A stretch of DNA of 64,000 nucleotides from Spirirestis rafaelensis WJT71-NPBG6 (GCA_019359015.1 JAHHID010000020.1:1-64000); one strand, 5' to 3'; shown: positions 53,189 to 62,921, counted from the stretch's first letter. Numbers and translations: made by a program. Notes: generated from the sequence alone by a model not told the origin.

Positions 53189-54022
53189 TTAAGGAAGCCA
53201 GGGAAAGTCCCGAAAATTTGGCGGACGCTTTTCGAGAAAAGCTTGTTTGCCTTCGGAACCTTCTTGGGTCATGTAATAAAGTAAAGTGGCATTACCTGCG
53301 AGTTCTTGCAAACCAGCTTGTCCATCACAATCGGCGTTGAATGCAGCTTTGAGACAGCGAATAGCGATCGGACTTTTTTCTAAAATCTCTTGTGCCCACT
53401 GAATTCCTTCTGCCTCTAGTTGTTCTATTGGTACGACACAATTAACTAAACCCATTTCCTCGGCTTGTTGTGCAGTATATTGGCGGCAGAGAAACCAAAT
53501 TTCTCGCGCTTTTTTTTGTCCGACGATGCGAGCGAGATAACTTGCGCCAAAACCACCATCAAAACTGCCGACTTTGGGACCAGTCTGCCCGAAAATGGCG
53601 TTATCGGCGGCGATGGTGAGATCGCAAATCAAGTGTAGGACATGTCCACCACCGATCGCATATCCAGCTACCAAAGCAATTACTACTTTCGGCATCGAAC
53701 GAATCAGGCGTTGTAAATCCAGCACATTCAAACGAGGTACGCCATCATCATCTATATAACCGGCGTGTCCCCGCACACTTTGATCGCCGCCAGCACAAAA
53801 GGCGTATTTACCATCTGTGTGCGGTCCTGCTCCAGTAAATAGTACGACACCAATAGTGGTATCTTCACGGACATTGGAAAAAGCATCGTAAAGTTCAAAG
53901 ACAGTTTTTGGACGAAAAGCGTTGCGTTTGTGGGGACGATTGATGGTGATTTTCGCAATACCGTCGGCTTTGTGGTAAAAAATATCTTCGTAGGTTTTGG
54001 CAGTTTCCCAGTTGATTTGCAT
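53189..54022 (-). CDS. menB: 1,4-dihydroxy-2-naphthoyl-CoA synthase
   Basis: The ATG at 54022 ([41 protein letters not shown]) gives 277 residues; the 16 codons before it look non-coding. This is a crotonase-fold enzyme with the MenB-specific [68 protein letters not shown] and [16 protein letters not shown]. It cyclises o-succinylbenzoyl-CoA in phylloquinone synthesis (the PSI quinone in cyanobacteria). Full length. The GSFDGGFG motif distinguishes it from enoyl-CoA hydratases. Confidence 0.96.
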   Translation of the reverse strand: MQINWETAKTYEDIFYHKADGIAKITINRPHKRNAFRPKTVFELYDAFSNVREDTTIGVVLFTGAGPHTDGKYAFCAGGDQSVRGHAGYIDDDGVPRLNVLDLQRLIRSMPKVVIALVAGYAIGGGHVLHLICDLTIAADNAIFGQTGPKVGSFDGGFGASYLARIVGQKKAREIWFLCRQYTAQQAEEMGLVNCVVPIEQLEAEGIQWAQEILEKSPIAIRCLKAAFNADCDGQAGLQELAGNATLLYYMTQEGSEGKQAFLEKRPPNFRDFPWLP

Positions 54023-54297
54023 AGCTGTGGAGTGCGTTGTGCTTGAGAATTTTATCGCAGTTGAAAGCACAAGCGATCGCTTAAATGCAAGGAGCGAGGT
54101 AAGCGTAGTTGCGTTTATTTGTAAAGATGCGCCTAAAGATAAGAAAGAAAACTATGTGAACACATACGCTAGTTAGGACTACCGTATATTAATTCTGAGG
54201 TAGAGATGCGGGAGTTTGGTAATTGTTACTGCTTCTTATAAGCTTGCCCACTTCGGTTGTAAACTACATTTACTACAATTGAAGAGGGTAGAGAACA

Positions 54298-54852
54298 TTG
54301 GAAAAACTGTTAAGAGTTTCTAGAATTATTGATGCTTGCAACGATCGCATTGGTAAACTGACTAGCTGGCTGGTGCTAGTGATGGTAATACTTGGCGTAT
54401 GGAATGTTGTTGGGCGATACTTGGGGAGAATTATCGGCACCAATCTTACCTCTAATGCTTACATCGAAGCGCAATGGTATATATTTGATTTAGTTTTTTT
54501 GTTAGGAGCGGCTTACACGCTCAAGCATAACGAACACGTCCGCGTTGATATTTTTTACAATAATTGGCAGCCTAAGCGTAAAGCAGTTGCAGATTTGCTG
54601 GGAACGATATTTTTTCTGATTCCCTTCTGCATCATGGTAATTATTTTTTCTTGGGATACTATCATTGCTTCGTGGCAAATTCTAGAAACGTCGCCCGATC
54701 CGGGTGGATTGCCGCGTTACCCGATTAAAGCGATGATTATTGTCGCCTGTGTATTGTTGATTTTTCAGGGAATTTCTGAGGCAATCAAAAATTTGGCAAT
54801 TCTTCAAGGCAGACTAGAAACTCAGGAGGAACACCATGACGCTGGCTTATGA
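54298..54852 (+). CDS. dctQ: TRAP transporter small permease (DctQ)
   Basis: A 184-residue protein with four TM segments. The family features are GVWNVVGRYLGRIIG, NAYIEAQWYIFDLVFLLGAAYTLKHNEHVRVDIFYNNW (the DctQ signature), and DPGGLPRYPIKAMIIV. It has a TTG start preceded by AGAGGGTAGAG. It forms the membrane part of a TRAP transporter with DctM, whose start lies 17 bases inside this gene. Such carriers use ion gradients and a periplasmic binding protein. Similarity to the binding protein at 56441 suggests 2-oxoacids or related carboxylates. Confidence 0.93.
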   Translation: MEKLLRVSRIIDACNDRIGKLTSWLVLVMVILGVWNVVGRYLGRIIGTNLTSNAYIEAQWYIFDLVFLLGAAYTLKHNEHVRVDIFYNNWQPKRKAVADLLGTIFFLIPFCIMVIIFSWDTIIASWQILETSPDPGGLPRYPIKAMIIVACVLLIFQGISEAIKNLAILQGRLETQEEHHDAGL

Positions 54853-56173
54853 ATGGCTTGGTCCACTCATGTTTGCGGGTGCTTTGGTGCTGCTGTCGCT
54901 GGGGTATCCGGTAGCTTTTTCGCTGGGTGGTGTGTCGATTTTATTTGGGCTACTAGGAATTGGACTAGGCATATTTGACCCAATATTTATGACTGCGATG
55001 CCACAGCGAATTTTTGGCATCATGGCAAATTATACCTTGCTAGCTATCCCTTACTTCATCTTTATGGGGGCAATGCTGGAGAAATCCGGTATAGCTGAGA
55101 GGCTCTTAGAAACGATGGGGATTTTGTTGGGGCGTTTGCGCGGTGGACTTGCGTTAGCTGTGGTGCTGGTGGGAGCGCTGTTAGCAGCGACAACTGGCGT
55201 AGTGGCAGCGACGGTGGTGGCGATGGGTTTAATTTCGTTGCCGATTATGTTGCGCTATGGCTACAACAAAGAATTAGCAACTGGTGTAATTGCTGCATCA
55301 GGAACTTTGGGACAAATCATTCCGCCGAGTGTGGTATTGGTGGTACTGGGGGATCAGTTGGGTGTATCGGTGGGTGATTTGTTCATCGGTTCGGTGATTC
55401 CTGGTTTGATGATGGCGGGTGCGTTTGCGGCTCATGTGCTGATTGTGTCATTTTTGAAACCAGATGTAGCGCCTGCTTTGCCAGCCGAGGTGAGAGAAAT
55501 AGGTCGTAAAGCTTTGGGAAAGCGAGTCTTTCAAGTGATGCTGCCGCCTTTGGTGTTGATTTTGTTAGTGTTAGGTAGTATCTTTTTTGGCATTGCAACA
55601 CCGACAGAAGCGGGTGCGGTGGGTTGCGCGGGTGCGATCGCTCTTGCTGCTGCTAACCGTCAACTCACTTTAGAATCGTTACGTCAGGTTTGTGATGCGA
55701 CTTTGCGAATCACCAGCATGGTGATTTTTATTCTCTTCGGTTCTACCGCTTTTAGTTTAGTTTTCCGGGGACTGAATGGCGATCAATTTATGTTTGATGT
55801 CCTCTCAAATCTTCCTGGAGGCAAAGTCGGCTTTTTAATCGTCAGCATGGCAGCGGTATTTTTCCTTGGCTTCTTTATCGACTTTTTCGAGATTGCCTTT
55901 ATTGTTATTCCTTTATTTGTCCCGGTTGCCCAGCAGTTAGGTATAGATTTAGTTTGGTACGGTGTCGTCTTGGGAGCAAATTTGCAAACCTCTTTTCTCA
56001 CCCCTCCTTTTGGTTTTGCTTTATTCTACCTACGCGGTGTCGCACCAAAAGAAGTCAGCACAACTGATATTTATCGCGGTGTCATACCGTTTATTTTGCT
56101 TCAGCTGTTGGTTGTAGTTTTAATTATTGCTTTCCCCGGAATAGTTAGTTTTTTACCGTCTTTGGGGGGATGA
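54836..56173 (+). CDS. dctM: TRAP transporter large permease (DctM)
   Basis: A 445-residue, about twelve-TM protein with the DctM motifs IPYFIFMGAMLEKSGIAERLLETMGILLG, VVAATVVAMGLISLPIMLRYGYNKELATGVIAASGTLGQIIPPSVVLVVLG, and ANLQTSFLTPPFGFALFYLRG. The ATG overlaps dctQ by 17 bases and is preceded by AGGAGGA (54824-54830), so translation is coupled. It carries the transport pathway of the TRAP system. G-rich heptamer arrays follow the stop. Complete, normal length. Confidence 0.95.
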   Translation: MTLAYEWLGPLMFAGALVLLSLGYPVAFSLGGVSILFGLLGIGLGIFDPIFMTAMPQRIFGIMANYTLLAIPYFIFMGAMLEKSGIAERLLETMGILLGRLRGGLALAVVLVGALLAATTGVVAATVVAMGLISLPIMLRYGYNKELATGVIAASGTLGQIIPPSVVLVVLGDQLGVSVGDLFIGSVIPGLMMAGAFAAHVLIVSFLKPDVAPALPAEVREIGRKALGKRVFQVMLPPLVLILLVLGSIFFGIATPTEAGAVGCAGAIALAAANRQLTLESLRQVCDATLRITSMVIFILFGSTAFSLVFRGLNGDQFMFDVLSNLPGGKVGFLIVSMAAVFFLGFFIDFFEIAFIVIPLFVPVAQQLGIDLVWYGVVLGANLQTSFLTPPFGFALFYLRGVAPKEVSTTDIYRGVIPFILLQLLVVVLIIAFPGIVSFLPSLGG

Positions 56174-56440
56174 GGAGAGTGGGGGAGTGGGGGAGTGGGG
56201 GAGTGGGGGAGCAGGGGGAGCAGGGGGAGCAGGGGAAGCAGGGGAAGAAATATTTCTTCTTTCTTGTTTTTTACCCTTTAACGCCACATGCGTGACTGTC
56301 GGCAGAGCCGACGGCAGATGCTTCAAGCCGGGAAACCCGTCCAACGCACTGCCTCCCCAACGCAGTGGCTCCCCTTTTCCCTTTCCCCCTCCTCAAATTG
56401 CCCCATGCCCAATGCCCCATGCCCAATGCCCTATGCCCAA
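56171..56440. repeat. G-rich tandem heptamers and dispersed repeats after dctM
   Basis: GGGAGTG and GGGGAGC units (56177-56240), then the dispersed motif at 56286-56320 shared with 3637-3671. CCCATGCCCAATG heptamers follow at about 56400-56440. No gene is supported. It separates the convergent dctM and binding-protein genes. Confidence 0.7.
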
Positions 56441-57541
56441 TCAACTGTTACTAGATGTCACAAAATTGGCAAAGCTCAATTCATTAACGCGGTTCCAGTT
56501 GTAAATCTTCTGGCGGAAGTCTTTCCACTGTTCGTAGACTTGTTTAAAAGTCGCGTCTTTACTAGCATTTTCATCAAATAGTGCAAAGGTAGCTTTCTGT
56601 GCTGCTTGAAGAATATCTTGGCTGTAGGGGGTTAACTTTGTACCACCTGCAACTAATCTCGAAAGTGCTGCGCCATTTAAAGCATCGTATTGAGCAAGCA
56701 TATTTAAGTTAGCTTCAAAAGTCGCTACTTTGAAGATTTCTTGATATTCTTTGGGCAAGCGGTTCCAAGCGTTACGGTTAACTAATATATCTAAGGTTGG
56801 TCCGGGTTCCCACCAGCCGGGGTAATAGTAAAATTTTGCTGCTTTGTTTAAACCGAGTTTCTCGTCATCGTAAGGACCAACCCACTCAGCAGCATCAATC
56901 GCACCTCGATCTAATGATAAATAAATTTCGCCTCCTGGTAAAACTTGCACATTCACCCCCAAACGGGACATTACTTGCCCTCCCAATCCGGGAATCCGCA
57001 TTTTTAAGCCATTAAGGTCAGAAATTGACTTGATTTCCTTTTTAAACCATCCCCCCATCTGCACCCCAGTATTACCGGCGGGAAAGTTAATTACGTTGAA
57101 GTTGCCATAAATTTTCTGTGTGGCTTCTAGTCCACCACCGTGATAATACCAAGCATTCTGCTGTTGGGCATTCAAGCCGAAGGGAACTGTAGTGGCGAAA
57201 GCTAATGCCGGACTTTTGCCAATATAATAATAGCCGGCTGTGTGACCGCATTCTACAGTTCCGGCTTGGACAGCATCAAGTACTTGCAATCCTGGCACTA
57301 ATTCACCGGCGGCAAATGCTGTGATGTTGAAACGTCCGTCGGTCATTTCCTTGACACGCTTGGCGACAGTTTCCGCACCTGCGAAAATTCCTAGAGACTT
57401 GGGCCAACTTGTTGCCATTCGCCACCGGACATTTGGCTGTCCAGTTTTTACACCTGGGGCAGTGCCAGTCCGGGTACAGGAAACTAGTGTAGTAGTTGCT
57501 GTAGCGATCGCAGCTGTAGTAATAATTTCTCGGCGTTTCAT
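56441..57541 (-). CDS. dctP: TRAP solute-binding protein, TakP-like
   Basis: A 366-residue protein with an N-terminal [26 protein letters not shown] (twin Arg and lipobox-like LVSC, so probably a lipoprotein). The DctP body follows: [110 protein letters not shown]. It resembles TakP-type binders of 2-oxo acids, and the TRAP permease genes lie convergent just upstream. The C-terminus overlaps a repeat-rich spacer but is complete. Confidence 0.9.
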   Translation of the reverse strand: MKRREIITTAAIATATTTLVSCTRTGTAPGVKTGQPNVRWRMATSWPKSLGIFAGAETVAKRVKEMTDGRFNITAFAAGELVPGLQVLDAVQAGTVECGHTAGYYYIGKSPALAFATTVPFGLNAQQQNAWYYHGGGLEATQKIYGNFNVINFPAGNTGVQMGGWFKKEIKSISDLNGLKMRIPGLGGQVMSRLGVNVQVLPGGEIYLSLDRGAIDAAEWVGPYDDEKLGLNKAAKFYYYPGWWEPGPTLDILVNRNAWNRLPKEYQEIFKVATFEANLNMLAQYDALNGAALSRLVAGGTKLTPYSQDILQAAQKATFALFDENASKDATFKQVYEQWKDFRQKIYNWNRVNELSFANFVTSSNS

Positions 57542-57750
57542 AATTTTGGTAATTTAAATAGAAAATTTTATTTGATTCAGTTTTAGTATTTTAAAGCCCA
57601 TTTACTAGGAAAATATGGAATTTTTTGGAGTTAGAAAACACACTCAGCACAAATACTTCAATTTGTGAAGATTATTTGCGAATTACTGGTCATCGGTACT
57701 GTAGTCAAGGTAATTAACAATCGGGCACTTTCGGTAATAAAGGTGAATAT

Positions 57751-58551
57751 ATGAATTCCCAGCAGTTAGATCCAGCAGTTTCTAGCGCGATCGCAGATTT
57801 TGAGAAATCCAATGTACCTGGTGTTTGGGCAACTTTAGATAAAAACCAAGTACTTGCGGACATGCGATCGCGTCTTGCTGATCCGTTTCAAGTCAACCAA
57901 GGTGGACAACCATTTTGTGGACCCGCGTCCATTTTATTTGAACTTATTCGCAAACAACCACTGCGTTATGTGCAAGTTTGCCAAAGTATATTTGAAACTG
58001 GCGGTTTTCAAGGACAGACTACACGCATTAAAGCATCGCAAACGCTTGTTAAAAGTCGAGGTAGACTGCGGTTAAGTCAAGCCGATTGGATGGTTTTAGC
58101 AACACTAAGAGAAGCAGAAAATTCTATTTTTAACATTGAAGTAGAAGCGCCAGATATCATCCGTAATTTGTCTGGGATGACAAAATCTTGGGAGATGAAA
58201 GGCTGGACACGAGAAGTATTAGGTTATCGGAAAGTAAAGTATATTCATACATATATATTTGGAGAATACGAGGCTTTAAATGAAGCATCGGCTGTTATCG
58301 ATTCTGGGGGTGTGGCGTTTGGGTTGATTACTGCCTCAGGTTTGCTAGGTGGCAAAAAGCCTTTTTTACCTTACCCAAACCACTGGATTACGATATTAGG
58401 AAATATCTCGTTTAAAGGTGGTTCGTGGTTTGAAGAAGAAAACGGACGTGTAAGCTTGGATATTTATTCTTGGGCGAAAAAATTTCACATCGACCTTGAT
58501 GAAAGACCTTTTGAAGATTATTTCTGGGGAGTTGTTATGGGTTCGATGTGA
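57751..58551 (+). CDS. Papain-like cysteine-peptidase-fold protein, orphan
   Basis: A 266-residue protein with a QPFCGPASILFELI motif (Cys56, with the Gln at 53 as a possible oxyanion residue) and PNHWITILGN (His211). LDIYSWAKKF (Asp237) is a candidate third residue. This C-then-H order is typical of papain/C39-like cysteine peptidases or transglutaminase-like folds. Phytochelatin-synthase identity was considered and rejected for lack of its motifs. No signal peptide is visible. Function unknown; it could be a peptidase, transferase or effector. It is divergent from dctP. Confidence 0.6.
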   Translation: MNSQQLDPAVSSAIADFEKSNVPGVWATLDKNQVLADMRSRLADPFQVNQGGQPFCGPASILFELIRKQPLRYVQVCQSIFETGGFQGQTTRIKASQTLVKSRGRLRLSQADWMVLATLREAENSIFNIEVEAPDIIRNLSGMTKSWEMKGWTREVLGYRKVKYIHTYIFGEYEALNEASAVIDSGGVAFGLITASGLLGGKKPFLPYPNHWITILGNISFKGGSWFEEENGRVSLDIYSWAKKFHIDLDERPFEDYFWGVVMGSM

Positions 58552-58555
58552 TGAT

Positions 58556-58672
58556 TTGGGCATGAGGAATAGGGCATCGGGCATGGGGAATGGGGACGCT
58601 TGGACTAGAAAAAGAATTATTACCGATGCCCCATGCCCATTGCCCATTGCCCATTGCCCAATGCCCAATTAC
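58556..58672. repeat. Composite heptamer element, second copy (inverted)
   Basis: The 33-bp core at 58592-58624 is the exact reverse complement of 7058-7090 and is flanked by GGGCATG/GGGCATC on the left and CCCATTG on the right. It lies between the cysteine-peptidase-like gene and the GST end. Confidence 0.8.
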
Positions 58673-59271
58673 GGCACTTTCATCCCCCGTTGTACTGCTG
58701 GACGCTGTTGGACTGTTTCTACCCAACGTTTGAGATTCGGGTGATTATCTAGTGTTAAACCTTGACTTTCATAAATCGATACCCAAGGAAAGGTGGCTAT
58801 GTCTGCAATCGAATAGTCACCGCAGATAAATTCTTTGTCTGCTAGTTGTTTATCTAATACAGTGTAAAGTCGTAGAGTTTCCTTTTCATAGCGTGCGATC
58901 GCATAAGGAATCTTTTCTGCCGCAAACCGTTTAAAATGGTTGAGTTGCCCAGACATTGGTCCTACACCTCCCATTTGCCACATCAGCCACTCAAGTACTT
59001 CAAAGCGACCTTTTTGATCAATAGGTAGGAATTTACCGGTTTTTTCTGCCAAATAAATTAGAATTGCACCCGATTCAAAAACTTTAATCTCAGTATCTTG
59101 GTCAACAATCGCGGGAATCTTGCTATTGGGATTGATTGCCATATACTCCGGTGTAAACTGCTCGTTTTTGGTAATGTCGATTTTGTGGACGTTCTAGGGA
59201 AGTCCAACTTCCTCCAACATAACCGAAGCCTTGCGTCCGTTGGGTGTGGTGAAGGTGTAAAGGTCAATCAT
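58669..59271 (-). pseudogene. Glutathione S-transferase with premature amber stop
   Basis: Reading the minus strand from 59271 gives MIDLYTFTTPNGRKASVML, EEVGLP, then TAG at codon 26 (59194-59196), then NVHKIDITKNEQFTPEYMAINPNSK and so on in the same frame. The normal family sequence is LPYNVHKIDI, so one Tyr codon (TAT/TAC) became TAG. Without the stop the protein would be 200 residues with an intact N-terminal thioredoxin fold and C-terminal GST domain. Translation could restart at Met44 (59142), giving 157 residues lacking most of the glutathione site. Sequencing error is possible. Confidence 0.88.
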
Positions 59272-59935
59272 GAGGTTATAAGAGTGCCAGTTGCGTAAAT
59301 TTTATTGCCATCTTCGAGGCTAGTGTAGCTCAAAATCAAGTTTCAAAAACTTTTTATACTTTCAATCAATACGCTCGATGTAAGGATGTAGAGGTATAAG
59401 AAGAAAATTGTGTCTTTTAAACAGGAATGAGCGCAAAAACTTTTTGCAACTCTTATTTTTTGGCGGTAGCAGAAGTGCAACCCGCTCCGCTTCTAGGTTT
59501 TTTTATGATTTTGCGCTCATTCTTATTAAATTTAAATTATCTATACCAAAAAATTGTCTTATCTATACCAAAAAATAAAACTATTCGCTAGATGAAAAAA
59601 ATATATGTAATCTTTAAAAATAACATTTAAGTGTTTTTTATTAGTAAAAATCACGATGAACATCTGTGCTTTTAGATAATAGCGTGCAAGAATCGACTGA
59701 TAGACAAATTACGTAAAAGTACAGGATTTACACGGCTATTACATTACCTGATAAATAAAATGTTAGCACAATTTTTGTGCAAATCTTTGCTTGCATAGCA
59801 AAGAGGGTTTCGTTGTTTGTATCAACTGCTAAATAGAAGGCAGAAAGCAAAATTTTGCTTATATATGCTTTCTATAAAGTTGGCATTTTACGTTCAACTT
59901 TTTTTCCTTGTATTTTGAGAAAATTGAGAAAATAT
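59272..59935. other. Intergenic region with a 98-bp MITE-like element
   Basis: No gene is supported. The element at 59425-59522 has perfect 14-bp inverted ends (GAATGAGCGCAAAA and complement) and an inner AGAAG/CTTCT. The rest is AT-rich without recognised sites. Confidence 0.6.
59425..59522. repeat. 98-bp MITE-like element with 14-bp perfect inverted ends
   Basis: The left arm 59425-59438 and right arm 59509-59522 are exact complements. The interior contains T-rich runs, no ORF and a secondary AGAAG/CTTCT stem. Confidence 0.65.
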
Positions 59936-60211
59936 ATGCGCGATCGCCTGAGTATTAAACAAGGCAATTTTCAACTTTCAAACACTGCCAAAATTATGTT
60001 TTTCGCTGCCTTTGTGGCTGTACTACCGACTTCTGGCTTTTGTACAGCTTCTCTAATACTCTCACTTTCCTACGTAGGTTCCACATCTACAGCCGACATC
60101 AGCCACCCAACATCGATTCCTTGGCTGACTGATAAATCTCAATGTCAGCATACCCATAGAATTTGGCGTGATGGCAAATGTTGGGATTATGAACACAATC
60201 CGATGTTTTGA
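59936..60211 (+). CDS. Small exported or membrane protein, Cys/His-rich tail
   Basis: The ATG at 59936 (MRDRLSIKQGNFQLSNTAKIMFFAAFVAV) is preferred; the upstream codons are unlikely protein. The 91-residue product has one hydrophobic segment (about residues 20-44), then a polar end CQHTHRIWRDGKCWDYEHNPMF with two Cys and three His, possibly metal-binding or disulfide-bonded. The family is not recognised; similar WxDGKCWDxEH tails occur in small cyanobacterial proteins. There is no linked operon. Confidence 0.55.
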   Translation: MRDRLSIKQGNFQLSNTAKIMFFAAFVAVLPTSGFCTASLILSLSYVGSTSTADISHPTSIPWLTDKSQCQHTHRIWRDGKCWDYEHNPMF

Positions 60212-60287
60212 TTTTGCTTGTGGAGAGAGGAATAGATTTTGGATAAAAATAAGATGCACCCAAGTAATCAATTGATGCGATTGTTAC

Positions 60288-61757
60288 TTAGACAGTTTGA
60301 CGCCAATGCATTGGTACTTCAACATTATCAGGTAGACGAGTTGTGCGATCGCCTAATGCTCTTCTAATCTGCTGTGGGTCTAAATTTTTCGCACCTGTCA
60401 AAATTGCCCCTTCTAATTTGACATCGCAAAGATTTGCCCCATAAAGGTTGGCTCCCATCAAGTTTGCCTCACAAAGGTTAGCTTCATGAAGGATTGCTCT
60501 TTGCAAATTGGCTCCCATCAAATTTGCTCTATATAAATTAGCTTCGGTCAAGCTTGCACCAGACAGGTTAGCAAACAATATCTCTGCTTGTTGCAGTTTG
60601 GCTGCATTCAAATTTGCGTTACTAAGATTGGCTCCATTCAAGTTTGCTTGCTGCAAGTTGGCTCCAATCAAACCTGTACCCTGCAAGTTAGCTTTACCGA
60701 ACTTGCATGATTGCAAGTTGGCTAAAAACAGCTTTGCACCAGAGAGGTTGGCAACTTTTAAAGTTGCTTGTTGCAAGTTGGCTTTATAAAGGTTGGCATC
60801 GGAGAGATCTGCCGCACGCAAACTTGCACCAGAGAGGTTGGCTGCACGCAAGTTTGCTCCACAAAGCTTAACTTTATTGAGATTGGCTCCGGAAAGGTTG
60901 GCAGCACCCAAGCTGCATGATTGCAAGTTGGCTTCATACAAAATTGAACCACACAGTTGAGCTTTATCGAGGTCTGCACCACACAGATCAGCATTACGCA
61001 AGTCTGCACCACAAAGGTCAGATCCACTTAAATCTGCCCCAGCAAAATCTACTCCACGCAGGTCTGCACGTCTGATGTAAGTATTGCGTAAATCAATTTT
61101 TTGATTTACCGGGTCTTTCTGTGAATCGCGTCTACCGATGACTGTCAAAGCCACTTGAATATCTGTACGGACTTTGGGTGATTCCTCCAGCCAGTTGAAG
61201 TCGTCGGGATGTTCCGGACGGGTGACGCGGGTGTGTCTGCCAAAACGAGGTTCAGAATCTTCCTCGATTTGTTGTCGTTGTTCTACCTGGATGGGAGCAT
61301 TCTCGCGCACAAAAGCTGAGAGAATTTCCATGATTGTCCAGTGTTCTTTAGGAAAATCTTGAGCGACTCGTTCTAAAGCGTAAATTGCACCTGTCCGCGT
61401 TGACACTTTGTCATGTCCAAGCTGTTCAATCGCTGCCATAAAGCGTTCAGCAATCAACCTGTCTTGATTGAGTTTGGTATTTTGAATGCTGAGTTCGATG
61501 TTTCTCTCATCTGCGATCGCACTTTTTTCTAAAGCTTCTGCACGCTTTCCTGCATAATAAGCATTAATCATTCCTGCTAGCCCTAAAAAAACTATTGCAG
61601 AAGTTGTCAATGCTTGATTTCTGTTCTCTATTTGTTGCTGATTAGACGCTTTCTCATTATGAGAAAATGCCAATAAAATTAGAGTCCACGAGAAAGTAAA
61701 TATAACCGATATGGCTATCAAGCGATTCAACAGCGTGTCTGTCTTCTTAGCAGACAT
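60288..61757 (-). CDS. Pentapeptide-repeat membrane protein
   Basis: The ATG at 61757 (MSAKKTDTLLNRLIAISVIF) follows a GAGGA site; a GTG at 61775 is an alternative. About 489 residues: two N-terminal TM segments (SVIFTFSWTLILLAF; TTSAIVFLGLAGMINAYYAG), then a helical domain (LIAERFMAAIEQLGHDKVSTRTGAIYALERVAQDFPKEHWTIMEILSAFVRENAPI). A long A(D/N)LXX pentapeptide β-helix follows from about residue 235. The family is widespread in cyanobacteria with unknown function. A smaller relative lies 177 bases upstream on the same strand. Confidence 0.88.
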   Translation of the reverse strand: MSAKKTDTLLNRLIAISVIFTFSWTLILLAFSHNEKASNQQQIENRNQALTTSAIVFLGLAGMINAYYAGKRAEALEKSAIADERNIELSIQNTKLNQDRLIAERFMAAIEQLGHDKVSTRTGAIYALERVAQDFPKEHWTIMEILSAFVRENAPIQVEQRQQIEEDSEPRFGRHTRVTRPEHPDDFNWLEESPKVRTDIQVALTVIGRRDSQKDPVNQKIDLRNTYIRRADLRGVDFAGADLSGSDLCGADLRNADLCGADLDKAQLCGSILYEANLQSCSLGAANLSGANLNKVKLCGANLRAANLSGASLRAADLSDANLYKANLQQATLKVANLSGAKLFLANLQSCKFGKANLQGTGLIGANLQQANLNGANLSNANLNAAKLQQAEILFANLSGASLTEANLYRANLMGANLQRAILHEANLCEANLMGANLYGANLCDVKLEGAILTGAKNLDPQQIRRALGDRTTRLPDNVEVPMHWRQTV

Positions 61758-61934
61758 AGCAGAAGTATTCCTCACATTTTAGAATTTTTTGGCAAAAAGA
61801 GTATAGCATTTATCTCAAAATTGCAATATGCGCCCCAAGCCTCAATTAATCTTATCTTTGCGATTGACTAATTGCATTGAATGCAATATGTGCTTCAATA
61901 CTATGAGCGTAGATGCTTTACCGACGTAAATAAC

Positions 61935-62579
61935 TCACAAAATATCACCCGATTTCATGTGCTTAAAATCTAGATATTTGGCTTGTTGGATGTCTGTTTC
62001 ATACAGGTTAGCATCCCGTAAGTTTGCCTGATCTAGTTTCGCACCACTGAGATTTGTGTAATGCAAATTCGCTAAAAACAAATTTGCCCTATGCAAATTC
62101 GCTTGATGCAAATTTGCCCCACAGAGGTTGGCTGCATTGAGAATTGACCCTGTTAAGTTAGCGCCACTGAGGTTTGCTTCAGCCAGGTTAGATGCACTTA
62201 AGATTGTACCACTTAAGTTAGCACCTTTGAGATTTGCCCCTGCCAGGTTAACCTGATATAAATTCGCTCCTGCTAAGTTAGCACCATCAAGGTTTACTCC
62301 CTGCATATCCGTATTACTCAAATCAAGTAGCTGATTTTTAGCATCTTTTTCTACATTTATCCTTGCAATCACTGTTAGCGCTGCTTGAATATCTGTACGA
62401 ATTTTCGTTTTTAAGTTGCCTTTTGATTTCTCTTGTGGCAGGTAAGGAGAATTGTTTCGTACAAAAATCGTGAGCATTTCTATGATTTCCCAATGTTTTT
62501 GTGGATCATTCTGGGCGATTTGCTCTAAGTTATAAATTATATCCAGACTGGTTTCTATGTTTTTAACTCCTAGTTGCAT
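61935..62579 (-). CDS. Pentapeptide-repeat protein, short paralogue
   Basis: The 214-residue product begins MQLGVKNIETSLDIIYNLEQIAQNDPQKHWEIIEMLTIFVRNNSPYLPQ. This is the same helical domain as the larger downstream neighbour but without the two TM segments, followed by a pentapeptide β-helix (ANLxx units). It is therefore cytosolic, unlike its relative. Tandem placement and shared domain order suggest duplication with loss of the anchor. The start lies at the domain edge, so N-terminal truncation is possible. Confidence 0.85.
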   Translation of the reverse strand: MQLGVKNIETSLDIIYNLEQIAQNDPQKHWEIIEMLTIFVRNNSPYLPQEKSKGNLKTKIRTDIQAALTVIARINVEKDAKNQLLDLSNTDMQGVNLDGANLAGANLYQVNLAGANLKGANLSGTILSASNLAEANLSGANLTGSILNAANLCGANLHQANLHRANLFLANLHYTNLSGAKLDQANLRDANLYETDIQQAKYLDFKHMKSGDIL

Positions 62580-62921
62580 TAATTACTATTCCTCACCCTT
62601 AATTGGAGCAATTTATGTTGATTTTGTGCGATTCTTTTTTGGTTGACAAGCCTCTAAAGGAGTAATTCCTTTAGAGGCTGTTCTTTATAAAATCTTAACT
62701 TTGTGCTGTTTAATACGTATTATTATTTACTTTCAATACAGCCAATATTTTTACAGCAGTTTTGAGTAATTTATTTATATACTATTTTTTCAGCAAAAGT
62801 TAACATATTTTTAATTTATACGAATAATAATTAAAGTCTACAAAAGAGAAGCTAATGGCTAGGAAAAGAGATTTTTATAAAATTTATCTGTAATTTTTAA
62901 TTCCCTAAAGGGGTTTACCAG
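62580..62921. other. Divergent spacer with a strong hairpin
   Basis: No gene. A perfect 13-bp stem (AGCCTCTAAAGGA / TCCTTTAGAGGCT) with a 5-base loop lies at 62649-62679, about 70 bases before the pentapeptide gene start. The remainder is AT-rich and should hold promoters for both divergent genes. Confidence 0.55.
62649..62679. terminator. 13-bp perfect hairpin, possible terminator or leader
   Basis: AGCCTCTAAAGGA-GTAAT-TCCTTTAGAGGCT followed on the plus strand by GTTCTTT. It lies between divergent starts, so a terminator for read-through or a leader structure are both possible. Confidence 0.5.

Noticed and set aside
57751-58551. Phytochelatin synthase
   Set aside because: Only the general Cys/His papain-like pattern matches; the specific phytochelatin-synthase blocks are absent.
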